Shown here one piece after another: positions 9,573 through 20,607 of a stretch of 64,000 bases of DNA; within the stretch, counting starts at the first letter, position 1; each line of letters begins with the position of its first letter. Made by a program: the position numbers and the translations under genes. This stretch comes from Macquaria australasica (taxonomy: Eukaryota > Chordata > Actinopteri > Centrarchiformes > Percichthyidae): assembly GCA_005408345.1 (NCBI GenBank), contig SEMN01000160.1, positions 434,001 to 498,000 on the forward strand, given 5' to 3'. The notes below the pieces were generated by a model. The model was not told the DNA's origin. It searched no databases and saw only the letters and a program-made list of their open reading frames with translations.

Positions 9573-11399
9573 ATTAATTATTAAAAAGGAAAGAAAATTC
9601 TATCAATCACCTTACTTAAATTGCTTTTTAATTTTGGTTCACTTCATACATACTGAGCAAGAGTCTATATTATTTTCAGCTACCATCTTTGTCTGGGGTA
9701 AGAAATAGAATTGCAACTTGGTAAACAAGTTAAAGGTAGTGTTTATAGTAAAGTGGACTGAATTTTTGTTGTTAAATGACCTCCTGGGTTTCAAAAGTTG
9801 CCAGATATCTTTCAGAAAAACTGATCCTTTGTGCTGTCTCATGTGAGCCTCCAACACAGCTTCAGTGCTCCTTGTCATACATTCTCCAAGTGTGAGGAAC
9901 TCTACTGGAGGAATAAACAGCAGTCTTCTAAAAGATATTCCCTCATTTGGTATTTTGATGATGGTGGTGGAGAGCGCTGTCGAACACGTCACGTCTCTCC
10001 AAACCATTCAGTGAGCCCCAGTGTGTGGATGTATCTGCATTCATTATGTTTCTCAAATGTATTCAGGATTTTATGCCCATAATCATGAGACTGCAGCTTA
10101 CTCTCATTTTGAACTTGCAATACCTCACATTTACCACAAGGTGATGTTAGAGGCCTGCAGAAGCAGCAATAATCATGTAGAGACAGACAATGATCCAGTA
10201 GGAGGAAAGGGAAAGTGTGCTGATCAATTGAAGCATCTATTATTGGCAAATGTGAGTGCATTCTCCTCTAATATGCAACTGACTTAGACCAGTGCGTAGA
10301 CTATAATTTCAGTAGATGACGGATATGTGCGTCTTTCTTTAGAAATCCCACTAACCCACCTGTAGAGTGCATTCTCAGACTCAGGTTGAATATAGCACAT
10401 GGAACAAAGCCAGCATTCAGTACCTTTATAAGATGTTATCTTTTGAAAGTACCCAAATCATAATAATACCTCTAAACATGCTGAATTGAGGTATTTATCT
10501 ATCAATTATATTTGAATATCAAATTTGAAGCACTGCTCAAATTTGGTGTCTCTGTGTATTACAAAGATATTCTGTGTTAAAGCTGTTATTTTGCTAATTT
10601 TGTCTGTTCAAACTTGATGTAATTTTCATACCAGTTCCCTTCTGGATTCTTCAGCGCTACACCTTATTCCCTCACTCCCATGTGTGGCTTTAATTAATTC
10701 TCCTTATTATGTTCCCCAGTAGGATGTCTACTGTCTTTTAAAAGTCTGTTTAACCAATTTCAATTGTGGATTTTCTTATAGTCAACAGAAAGTTAACAGA
10801 ATGTGGTTAAAGTCCATAGCACTCAGGAACAGCAGGCGCTCAGCACAGCGGGAGAAATACACAGAGACACCATTTTAAGGTTCAAAACAAACATCTTAGA
10901 GTATGTGTGGTAAAAAGAAGAACGATGGAAGAAAAAAAGGGATTATTCTGGATCCAGAGCTCTCATTCAGCTGGGGGTACACAGGAAACACCTGACACAT
11001 CAGTCTGTCAGGCATAAGATAATGATCCAGCTCACAATCCAACAGTTTCTAAAAGCCAGGCACTTCCCATGGAAACTACCAACTGTACAGGAGGGCTTAA
11101 GCGTGTTCCCTGATTTGAGTCTCAGAGGTATTCCTTATGAGGACAGTAAATGATCAGCCATCCCTCACCAAACCCCAATGAAGCTGTGTCTCTGACCTAT
11201 GGCTCTCTGCTACATATGCTGAATCGCATGTCTTTCTGGGACCATTTCCTTCAAAGTTTGCATTTCAAGACTTAATATTTCAGGATGAGGGATGGAAAGA
11301 AGGAAGGATGACCAAGGCTGTTCTGTTCAAAAGGTTCTTAGAAATGTGACCAAGAAATGGAGCCTTCTTTAATCTGATGTTGGAGGACATAACTGATGT
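9573..11399. other. No host gene; one likely repeat segment
   Basis: The part at about 9820-10045 (words GTATTTTGATGATGGTGGTG and AAACCATTCAGTGAGC) resembles a dispersed fish DNA element I have seen; a 122-codon frame on its minus strand therefore is not taken as a gene. From 10050 to 11399 nothing is recognised. Confidence 0.4.
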
Positions 11400-13200
11400 A
11401 TCCTTTCTAATAGTCGGGATCCAAAACCCATGGAGTGCAGTTCACTGGTATAGTTTTGGTCAGGCCAGGAAGACAGGGAATCTTCTTGGCAGACCAAAAA
11501 GGAAGGGTTTTGTAGATAAGCATGAACCAATGAATATTACATGACAGAAGAATAAAGAGTGCAGTGGTGAGTTTTGACAGGGCCATTTGTAGCAAACCGG
11601 ATAGGAAAGAACATCAGACTTCTGTTGTGCACCCTTGCATGCCGACCTATATATAACGTCACCATAGTCTAACATGGGAAGGATGGTCATTTGAACAAGG
11701 GTTAGTTTAGCAGAGGAAGTGAAGGTGGAGCGCATTCTGTACAAGAAGCCAATTTTAGATTTGACCTTGGACTGTAATGGTGTGAAAAAGACAGAGTGCT
11801 GTTTAGCCAGATACCCAAGTATTTGTATTCAGTGACCTGATCTAGGATAGCCCTGTCAAAGGTGGTGATATCTCGGGCTGGAAGGGGCACAGAGCCCTTC
11901 CTACCGAACCACATGACCTTGGTCTTGGTGATGTTTAGCAGGAGGTTTAGGATGGAGAAGGCCTGTTGAACCCTAAGGAAGCTATCCAGAAGTGTTGCAA
12001 GTACTGCATCTGGGGAGGGACCAGCGGCATAGAAGACTGTGTCATTAGCATAAAGGTGGATGGTTGAGTCTCCAGCAGAACAAGCAATGTCATTTATATA
12101 TATTGAAAATAGAGTGGGGCCTAGGATTGAGCTCTGTGGTACACCTTTAGTGACAGGGAGGGGCTGAGAGAGAAATTGTTCTGTTTTAACACGTTGCACC
12201 CTATCCAAGAGGTAGTTAGAGAACCATGCCAGTCAGCGACCAGAGACTCCAATGCTGCCGAGCCTACCAACAAGGATAGAATGAATGACAGTGTCAAAGG
12301 ACTTAGCTAAATCAATACAGATTGCTGAACAATATTGTTTTAGAGTCTAAAGTGATATCATTGAGAACTTTAAGGGCTGCCTACCTACATCCAGGTAATT
12401 TGTAAATTGCTCATTTACAAGTTTTTCCAACACTTTTGATAAGCAGGGCAGTATAGAGATGGGCCCAGCCTGGGATCAGCCTGGTCTCCACCCTTGAAAA
12501 GGGAACACACTACAGCTACTTTCCATGCACATGGGATTTCAGCTGTGTGGAGGGACAGGTTAAAAAGATCTGCAGTGGGAGCTGCAATCTTAAAGAAGAA
12601 AGGGTCCAGCTTATCAAACCCAGCTGGTTTGTTAGGGTCCAGCCTAAGCAGCTCATCCAAAACCTCCCCCACCAGCCTGTAGGGTGAGGCTGTATAAGGG
12701 GGCAGGGGGCCTGAGGAGGAGATTGGATGAGAGACTGCAGGTGAATTGGGGGTGGGCTTAAGGGAGATGAACTATTGGCAAGGCAGGGGAGGTTAGCAGA
12801 CTCATAAATAAAACCAGACTTTATATCATGCTGATTAAAAATTTCGGCCATACTCACCTTGTCAGAGACTATAATGTCATCTACGTTAAGTGACAATGGC
12901 AGCAGAGTAGAAGGTTTATTTTCAAGCTTTCTCACCGTTTTCCAGAATCTTTTTGGGTCCTAGCTTTTCTTTGAAATAGCCAACTTTGGCCTTTCGAACA
13001 GCTTGCGTGGCCTAATTTCTAATTAGCCTAAACGCCAGGCAGTCTGCTGGGGATCTAGATAACCATGCCTTAGGCCAGGCAGCGTTTTTTTGTTGAAGGA
13101 GCACTGCAAGCTCACAGTCAAACCAGGGACTAAGTGGAAATTTTATTCTTATTTCCTTGACAGGGGCATGGAAATTAACAATGGCACTGAACAGCTCACA
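11400..13200 (-). mobile_element. Degraded non-LTR retrotransposon (CR1-group, Rex1-like)
   Basis: Read on the minus strand from 13200, segments in shifting frames follow LINE order. First comes the post-endonuclease linker (HAPVKEIRIKFPLSPWFDCE), then VRKLENKPSTLLPLSLNVDD and FNQHDIKSGFIYESANLPCL, then the RT fingers (DPNKPAGFDKLDPFFFKIA). The region between about 12415 and 12208 has lost the first catalytic motif frame, but QPLPVTKGVPQSSILGPTLF with SIYINDIA and HLYANDTVFY remains. YADD has become YAND, so an active-site Asp is lost. The thumb/connection reads TKVMWFGRKG and EYKYLGIWLNSTLSF. Several frameshifts and no 5' end mean it is dead. The endonuclease and a 3' tail are not found. Assignment to Rex1 is from memory. 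Confidence 0.8.
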
Positions 13201-13807
13201 AAACCATAAGCAGCCCGAGATGCCAAAGATATATGAAGAAACACAAGTAATGGAAAGTCTAGTATCACTAAAAGTCTATTCAAAATTGCAAATCTCAGTT
13301 GGTGTTCATATTTTGGACTTCATTACCCAGAAATCCTGGGGAGCCATGCCAGTGATTTAAGTCTCTCTCTACATTCCAGTAAACAAGTCCTCTAAATTAA
13401 GCAACAAAATACGTCAGTAGTAACTGCCCTCCAGAATGACACATTTTCTGATGTGATGCCCCTATTGGCAGGACATTATTTGTCAATAAATCCGTTTTAT
13501 GATTTGACAACACCATGGGTAATGTCTGGTTAGGTTTAGGCACAACTTGCTTAGTGTTAGGGAAACACCATGGTTTAAGTTAAAATAAGTATTAAGTTAA
13601 GGTTAGTAAAAGATCTGGGTTTGGATTAAAATGACTCCTTTTAATGTTGAGAACAATCATGGTCATGGTTAAAAGAAACTAACGTTGACTGTCAGTACGA
13701 AACAGAGAATGAACAGCGGTCTCCTGTGTTAAAGTCTGTGCAATTACTGTTTGGCCACTTGAAAGCAGCAGAAAGAAATTGTGAACACAGCACTGTCATA
13801 TCAAATT
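13201..13807. other. No gene; unclassified
   Basis: AT-rich sequence between the LINE and an R1 copy. Nothing recognisable apart from a short TTAGGTTTAGGCAC-type stretch at 13530-13600. Confidence 0.4.
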
Positions 13808-14255
13808 TTAAGTTGATATGGTGGACTTGTTAGTAAACCGTTGCTTATTTACACATGCAACAGTCACAGAGCAACATGACCATTCATTTGGAGTTATGTT
13901 TCTGGCCACCTGATGAATGTAAGTCAAATATTCACTCTCTTTTAGCTCTGTTTTCAACCCAGTCCTGAGGGAAATATCAGGCTCTTTAGAGGCATGTTCA
14001 CCAGCTAGTCTCAGCAGCTTCCTGCTGCGGCTGAAAATGACACTATGAGAGTGGTGAGAGTGAACCAAAACAATAAAGTTGTGAGCTGGACAACTAAACA
14101 ATGAGCTGAAAGCTTTGTAAAGTCTAGGGGAGCTGCAGATTTGTGTAATAACTATCATTCATCACAACAAGTGACCCCTTTTACAGTGTTTTGACATTTT
14201 CATTTGATAAATTATTATTATGAAAATATAGATTATAGCCACTTTAAAGTTTAGG
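13808..14255 (+). repeat. Dispersed repeat R1 (copy 2)
   Basis: Aligns by eye with 6744-7248 over CATTCATTTGGAGTTATGTT, CACCAGCTAGTCTC, GAGAGTGAACCAAAACAAT and AACAATGAGCTGAAAG, ending at ATAGCCACTTTAAA. Its left end contains AAGTTGATATGGTGGACTTG, seen inverted in the 33 kb copy. A 116-codon minus-strand frame here is an artefact. Confidence 0.65.
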
Positions 14256-15615
14256 AGACACTTTAAATCAATCTTTAATTCTTAAATTTGGTCTAGTCTT
14301 AGTAATCTACAGCATCGTTATGACGATAGGATGCTTTTTTTTACCCTGTTTAGGAGTTTTTCCTAATCCGAATCGAGGATTTAAGGCTAGAGGGTGTCGT
14401 TTGCTGTACACTACCATATACACCGTTAATAATATATTAAATGTATATAGAGGAAACCCTAATTACAACAACGCTGTTGAAAGTCTGTAGCCTCGGCCAA
14501 ACATTATTTGCTAGAGAGGGATAGCCCCGTCTATAACGTTTCACATTTTTTAGAAGTTACAGAGGGTTGCAACTTTTTGGTTTTCAAAGAAACCAACAAA
14601 GTGATGGGTCTGTTGGTCAATAAACCATCTTGCATTAGCTGACTGTGCATGTCATTTTCCAGCCCGGTATGTTCTGTTTACCGACCTCATCGGCTTTTCT
14701 TTTCCTTGGAAAATATCTGAGCACGCTCATTTTCTTAACAATTGTGCTGTTAACTTGTTAAATGTTATTAACATTAATTGAGCTATAAAATTGACTTGAC
14801 TTGATGCTCTTCTCTGCATCAACAATGCTTCAGCATAGACTCTTTCAGGCTCATCTTTGCTCATACAGCAGCTGGATTTTTGCATGAAACACATCAAGCT
14901 TTAACCCTCTTAACCTCTTGTCATATTTTGTGTATCTTTATCTGTCTTGCAACTCTTTGATCAAAGCATGCTTTTATACAATTATTAGGCTAGAGGTTGT
15001 GTTTGTGTGTGGAGGGTGTGGTGCTAGCTTGCTTATGTCAGAAAAGGGGTGTAATAGAGGAACAGAAGCTTGATAATGGCTGAGCCTCAGACCTCCAGAG
15101 TCCGCAGCAGATTCCCAAGCCCACAGTCATCAGCATGCACACCACATGACACCTCACTCTCTCTCAATCTTTCTCCCCCTCCCCCTCCTCCTCCTCTTTC
15201 TCCTCCCTCCTCTCCCGCTGTGTGTCTCCCTCTCTCTACTTCTCCTCTGGCTCAGTGGTGTGTTTCCAAGAGATAAGACCCTTGCTCATTTCACACATGA
15301 GCAGAGTGCAGTTGGGTAAGGCTGTGTATGTGTGTGTTCATTGTGTATGTGCGTATACCTGTGTTTGTGTCTGCATGTGTGTGTGGGTGTGCGTATGAGT
15401 TCGCACGCTTATGTATGTGTTGAAGGTTAGAGAAAAAGAGAGCAAGTACAGACTGACTAAGTTTTCTCCACTTGCTGCTTCTTTACTTCAGCTTTTTGAG
15501 GCGTTGATTCATCTATCCTTCAGAGCTGTGTGACAGAGGTTAAAAGTAACATTAATTTCACTGTTAAACTCTCAATTTTCACTTCAGTAAGATTATAATT
15601 CTAGACCAAATCATA
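14256..15615. other. No gene; LINE-tail remnants and low-complexity tracts
   Basis: 14330-14420 (TAGGAGTTTTTCCTAATCCG) and 14780-14806 (AAAATTGACTTGACTTGATG) look like pieces of an L2-type 3' tail, separated by unrelated sequence. A CT-rich tract occupies 15155-15250 and gives a proline/serine-rich frame of no significance. A degenerate GT-rich tract runs 15310-15425. Confidence 0.4.
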
Positions 15616-16362
15616 GACCACAATTTGAGCCAAATGCATCATAGCACATTTGCTAATTAACACTAAACCTGAACTACAGCTGAGGCTGATGGGAACGTCA
15701 TTAGTTTTGCAGGTATTTGGTCATAAATCAAAGTATTAGACAAATTAAAAGTTTGATCTGATGATGGCGCCAGATGAAAAGTCAGGGGATCATCAAAGTA
15801 TTACAATTCACCCTGAGGGGGCATGGATTTTTGAACCAAATTTCATGGTAACCCATCCAACAGTGCACTCAAAACCACAAAAGTCAACCTCATGATGGCG
15901 CTAGAGGAAAAGTCAGGGGATCACCATGGATATTATATCCTTGGGGACCATGAATGTCAGTAGACAATTTTGTGCCATTACATGAAGTAGATGTTGATAT
16001 ATTTCACAGTATAAGTTCAAACTTTGACCAGCTGGTGGTGCTAGAGGAAAAGGCAGTGATCAACAAAGTTATTACGGTTCATCCTCTGGGCACAATGGAT
16101 ATCTGTACGAAATTATATTGCAATCCATCCAATACTTGTTGAGATATTTCAGTAAAAGCCAAAACTGTCAACCTGTTGGTGGTACTAGAAGTAAAGTCAG
16201 TGTATCACCAAAGATGGTAGGATTCATCCTCTGTGGACAATGGTTGTCTGTACAAAGTAAAATGGCAATGCAATAGTTTTAGATTTCAGTCTGGACCAAA
16301 GTGGTGGACCCACTGAATAGAACTGCTAACGTGGCTATAGACTCCTCTTGTGTTCTATCTTA
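15616..16362 (+). repeat. Composite repeat R3 with four diverged internal units
   Basis: A dispersed fish-type repeat whose core is four tandem, diverged units of about 130-145 bp, beginning near 15760, 15893, 16033 and 16176. Each opens with a version of TGGTGGCGCTAGAGGAAAAG, continues with GTCAGGGGATCACC and ends with CCATCCAATA-type words. The left arm carries AGCTGAGGCTGATGGGAA and the right arm AACGTGGCTATAGACTC. Partial copies in reverse orientation lie at 18046-18365 and 42120-42325. Confidence 0.75.
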
Positions 16363-18045
16363 AAGGTCACTAAGAAGATTGCCAATCATCAGGTCAGTTC
16401 GTATTTTCACCATTCTTCCTGTGACTAATTTTAGTGTGACTGAAAAGTTTGGGTTCTGTGAGATGGCTATCCAGGACTGTGATACGCAGTAAGACGGTCC
16501 TGAATTGGAGCTGGTAAACCTCTATGGTTCACACAGTCACCTACTTTGTTGGTATGGATACCAGTCAACACTATAAGAAATAAATCCTATTGAAGTAACC
16601 ACAGTCCAGGGCGGTTGCATTGAAGTTAAACTTGCGCAGTGTTTGAACAACAATGGAAGCAATTCTCTACAAAGCAAAGCAAATATGTGAACAAAACAAC
16701 TACAAAAGCAGCACAATATTTAGTTATCAGGATCAGTATTTTTTTCATTTTTTGGGGGCCCGTCTAGGCTCTGGCCCAGTTGCTGTTGTCAATTTCGGCT
16801 TAGTGTTTTTTTTTAATGGAAGGCTCCATTTAAGGTTTGTGCAGCTAAGTCACAGGTCCTTTTCAGTGGGTTCACATTTTGTGGAGGTGAAGACCTTCAC
16901 ATTTTAGACAGCCCCAAACTACCAATAACTACCAGTGTAATTCACATTAATTTAGTGAATAAACAACTTCTCTGTACTGTAATTTGTTTCTACTAAGCCC
17001 TTAAACAATGTTTTCTTCTCTTGCATTCATCTGTTGCATTAGTTCCTGTGTGATTCAGAGTAATAGTGAGAAATAACTTACCTCGCAGTTACCCATTCTC
17101 ATCAGGGACGGTGAGAGGACACAGAAAGACGACACATGAAGAGAGTTATCTTTGCAAATACAAGCTAATGAAGAGTTTGCTCCATCCTCAGAGGATCCCC
17201 TTTGTCTCTGCTACTCAGGCTTCTCTAAGAGTAGTTTGGCTGGAAGACAGGCGCTCACAGCACTGTTCGTTTGCCCAGATAGTCGAGTCCCTGGGGAGCA
17301 AAGAGGAGGCGTCGCTGCCGAGTAGCTCTTAGACAGATTTGAGTGGTCTTCTTGGCCTGTGATACAGTTAACTGTCTCATTCTTGGCTCGCCTGTATTGG
17401 GCCACATCGACCCTCATTGTCAAAACTGGCAGAGGTGTTTGGAAAATGCCTGTCTTAATTTATTTTCAACCTGTGTGGGTCAAGCATGTGTCTTATATTA
17501 TACCGTATGTTTTGCATCCTTTCATGACTGAATTTTAAAATGACATTTTAGTTATCTTTAAGACACTATTGACTAACCCACACTGTTAACTATTAATTAC
17601 TATATCAAGACTAAGAAACTTGACAGCATAAAATGAAAGAAATTACAATCTTGTATTCAAGTCTAGATTACCAATTGTGGCAAAGCGTGCAACTGCCCCA
17701 GAGCCCCAGACCCTCAGGGGCCCCAGAGGCTCCAGATTCTGTGTGGTAAGCGGTATATGGTAATTGATTAATTACAAATTTGTTTGGTAATATGCAAACA
17801 AACAAACTTTAAGCCTTGTTACCCCTTAAAACAAAGATATATCTACTTTTGACTCCTCATCACCAGTTGCATATCTCCATTGGTTGTGACCAGTTCTCTC
17901 ATTTCTTTATTATAATAATTTCTACGGTCCTGAAGAATTAAAACTATCCAGTAATTCACAAGAAAAAAAACAAAGATTAGACCAAAGTCTGAACAAATGA
18001 TCATAACTTTACATACCAGAATTTTTTTCTTTTCTTTCCTCTTGT
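16363..18045. other. No gene; unclassified
   Basis: Short open frames between 16650 and 17530 on both strands show no conserved domain, and their overlaps suggest chance. 17680-17810 shares the phrase ACAAATTTGTTTGG with 47420-47445 (GGGGCCCCAGAGGCTC nearby), a possible faint repeat. Confidence 0.4.
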
Positions 18046-18365
18046 GTTAATCATCTTGTGACCCTTTATGAGAGTCATACATTTCGTACAGATATTCATG
18101 ATCCCCAGAGGATGAATCTTAATGACTTTGGTGATCCTCTAACTTTTCATCTAGCACCATCATCCTGTCAAAATTTCAGTATGTCCAGTACTTTGGTTTA
18201 TGACCAAATACCTGCAAAACTAATGACATTCCCATTATTTGTTGTACTTTGTGGTTAGTATTAATCAATTAACTCAAACTTAATTAACTTAACTTAATTA
18301 ATTAACTCAAAGCACTGCTATTCCTACAGCCTGTAAGGTCTGCTAGCACGACTGTAGACTCTTAG
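18046..18365 (-). repeat. Composite repeat R3 (partial, inverted)
   Basis: On the minus strand it carries the R3 unit words (GATGATGGTGCTAGATGAAA, AGAGGATCACCAAAGTC) once, plus the left-arm GTTTTGCAGGTATTTGGTC. The right arm TGCTAGCACGACTGTAGAC is on the plus strand. It is shortened relative to 15616-16362, with one or two internal units. Confidence 0.6.
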
Positions 18366-18427
18366 TCTTGTTTATTAACAGAGGACATTGTGAAAATATC
18401 CCCCTTGTTGACACATTGACCAATAAT

Positions 18428-18782
18428 TGTCATGATCCCAAGGACTCTAGTGTGGACGAGTGTTTTTTGGTCTTGTTGTTTCCTGTTTTAATTTGGAATT
18501 ACTGTTCTTGTTTCCTTGTGTGCTCTTTACTTCCTGTCTTTGTTTTCCCGCCAGTTTTGATTGCTTTCACCTGTGTCTTGTTACTCTCGTTGTCTCCTCC
18601 CCTATATATACCGGTCGGGTCATTGATGTTCCTGATTATGTTGGTGTTGTGGTCGTCTCCCCATGTCAAGAGTTTCCCTGCGTTTCTTTGTGTTCACTAA
18701 ATCCTCGTTTAGCACCACTCAGCCTGCCGCCTGTCTGCATTTGGGTTCTCTCCCTGCTGTCTCCATATGGCTTATCGTGGCA
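18428..18782 (+). mobile_element. Solo LTR-like segment (fish Gypsy type)
   Basis: A 355-bp block that begins TGTCATGATC and ends TATCGTGGCA, giving TG...CA termini. Internally it has TGTTTTTTGGTCTTGTTG, TTTTCCCGCCAGTTTTG, a TATA-like CTATATATACC at 18601-18612, and a downstream CCTCGTTTAGCACCACTCAG region where poly(A) addition would be expected. This order matches LTRs I recall from fish Gypsy-like retrotransposons. Flanks (ATAAT and GATCT) do not match, and no internal gag-pol sequence is near. Overlapping open frames of 110-115 codons inside are not genes. Confidence 0.6.
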
Positions 18783-20439
18783 GATCTGCCTCGATGGCTT
18801 TTTGTGATAATAATGATGGAGTTACTTTAAAGTCCTTTTCATGAAGTGTCTTTCATTTTGTCTGTACCCGGCACGTGTGTAATCATTGCTATTCTGGTTT
18901 ATATTATTTTCATCATCAGAGAAGGGTGTTAGGTCTAATGATTATTCTGAGACTATAGTTTTGAATAGGACGTTAAACCATTAAGCACTATTGTTATCAA
19001 TGGAATGTCTAAACCTTGTATTTAGATATTTTGTCCCATGATAAAGTTGAGATAACTCTCTCATGCGAGACTAAAACGTGACGTCAGATGTTTTTGTCTT
19101 GAAACTTCAGAGCTTAAAATAAGTGTGAAAGCATACTGGATTTCCTGCAACAGACATGCCCCTTGTATCTGGCTAAACATAACTCCAAAGATAAAACTGA
19201 TAATTAAGACAAGGCAAGTTTACTTGAATTAAGTCAAAGAGTCTTGCAAAGTGAGCACTGGATAATCCAAAACATACTCAAAACAAGTCAGACTAGATTT
19301 TAAATCTGAATGTAAGATTATTATTATTGTTTACCAGTACATCACTGAGTATATAGTAAGAGACAGTGAAATCTAGTCAGTCCAAGTATTGTGCATTGTG
19401 CAGATCTGTATGTTCTTGTCACCTCACACTGTGAACAGACTGACCTGGCCCATTCCCTGGTTATTGTTATGATATTCTTGCTATAGCACAAGAGTGGCTT
19501 ATATGTGAAATTGCTTTGCTTCCATTTTTTTCAGCAGAAGTATAAATAATCCATAAGGAAAGCATACACTGAAGTGATCATGAATATGTAAGAATTAGAT
19601 AAGGAAAACTGAGGTAAAAGAAAACCTAACTATAACCCAGGAAATGTAATAACATAGTGCAGCTTCCAGTCCCAGCACAGCCCTACAGGTTATTGCCTCC
19701 ACATAATGCAGTGCTGCCCAGAGTATGAACCCTGTGCTTGAGTAACACAGAGGCTAGGCTTGGCAAACCCTATCTCCTAAAGCAGACATCAAGTCTGAAG
19801 CCAATTTGTATGCAACTTAAGTGTGATCCGAGTGTGAGTTTCAAACTTGAGTCACCCTCCCTAGTCGAAGCAGGTAGAGTTGTCACTGGTGGGTGGACAC
19901 TGGGTCTCACTGAGTGACACGTTCCTGACAAACATAAACTTCTCTCGCTCAGGGCTGAAGCACAATATAGCAATCCAATCGTGGGTTATAATAAGAAGCT
20001 CCAATGTACTTATTACAGGAGTACCACACTGAGGCCTGTCTCCTCTAAGCTTGGGAAGAGGAATATAGTGCATATCAGTGCAATCATACACCCACGGTGA
20101 GTTATATTAAACCTATGTGGTTAGTGTCAAATAATACTTTTCAGCAGCTCTGCGCCAACTGTTAATTCTGCCTCATCTCCTGTGAGGATCTAATATTAGC
20201 CTTCCATTTGGTAATTATGTCACTTATATGAAAATCATGCAATAAATCATAATAACTTGATATAAAAGCTTCACTGTATATTCCACATACTGAAGGATCA
20301 TTATAATTATTTTCAAATTGGCCCTTATTTTCAGAGTTTTAGTCAGCATGTTTGAACTATGGTTTCCCTTATCACGGGGACACACGTTATGATTGTTAGA
20401 GATAAAAGTATACAGTGTGGGGTGTTGAAGGATTATAAT
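18783..20439. other. No gene; unclassified AT-rich sequence
   Basis: No repeat or coding signal recognised. 20150-20240 contains GGTAATTATGTCACTTATAT and CATGCAATAAATCATAATAA, homeodomain- and octamer-like words, without further support. Confidence 0.4.
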
Positions 20440-20560
20440 GATTGACGGGCGGCCAGAAACGCAACCCCAAATTTATGCTAATGTTGCTCCATATCTGCTT
20501 GATGTGTAAATAGGAAAGTGTTTGCTAACACGTTCACCATGACAGCTTTATAAGAAAAAT
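20440..20560 (-). repeat. Dispersed repeat R1 (fragment)
   Basis: Shares GGCCAGAAACGCAAC, ATGTTGCTCCATATCTGCTT and TGTTTGCTAACACGTTCACC with the minus-oriented copies at 27840-27960 and 32940-33060. Only the left third of the family is present. Confidence 0.6.
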
Positions 20561-20584
20561 GAATGTTAGCTTTGTATTTTTATA

Positions 20585-20607
20585 TGTGTGTGTGTGTGTG
20601 TGTGTGG
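20585..20607. repeat. (GT)n microsatellite
   Basis: Eleven uninterrupted GT dinucleotides. Confidence 0.95.

Noticed and set aside
9639..10007. 122-codon minus-strand frame as a gene
   Set aside because: It overlaps a stretch resembling a dispersed fish repeat and shows no conserved domain.
15070..15276. Proline- and serine-rich small protein
   Set aside because: It is the translation of a CT-rich low-complexity tract.
18368..18807. Two overlapping hydrophobic frames as membrane proteins
   Set aside because: They cover the T-rich LTR-like block; both frames are open because of composition.
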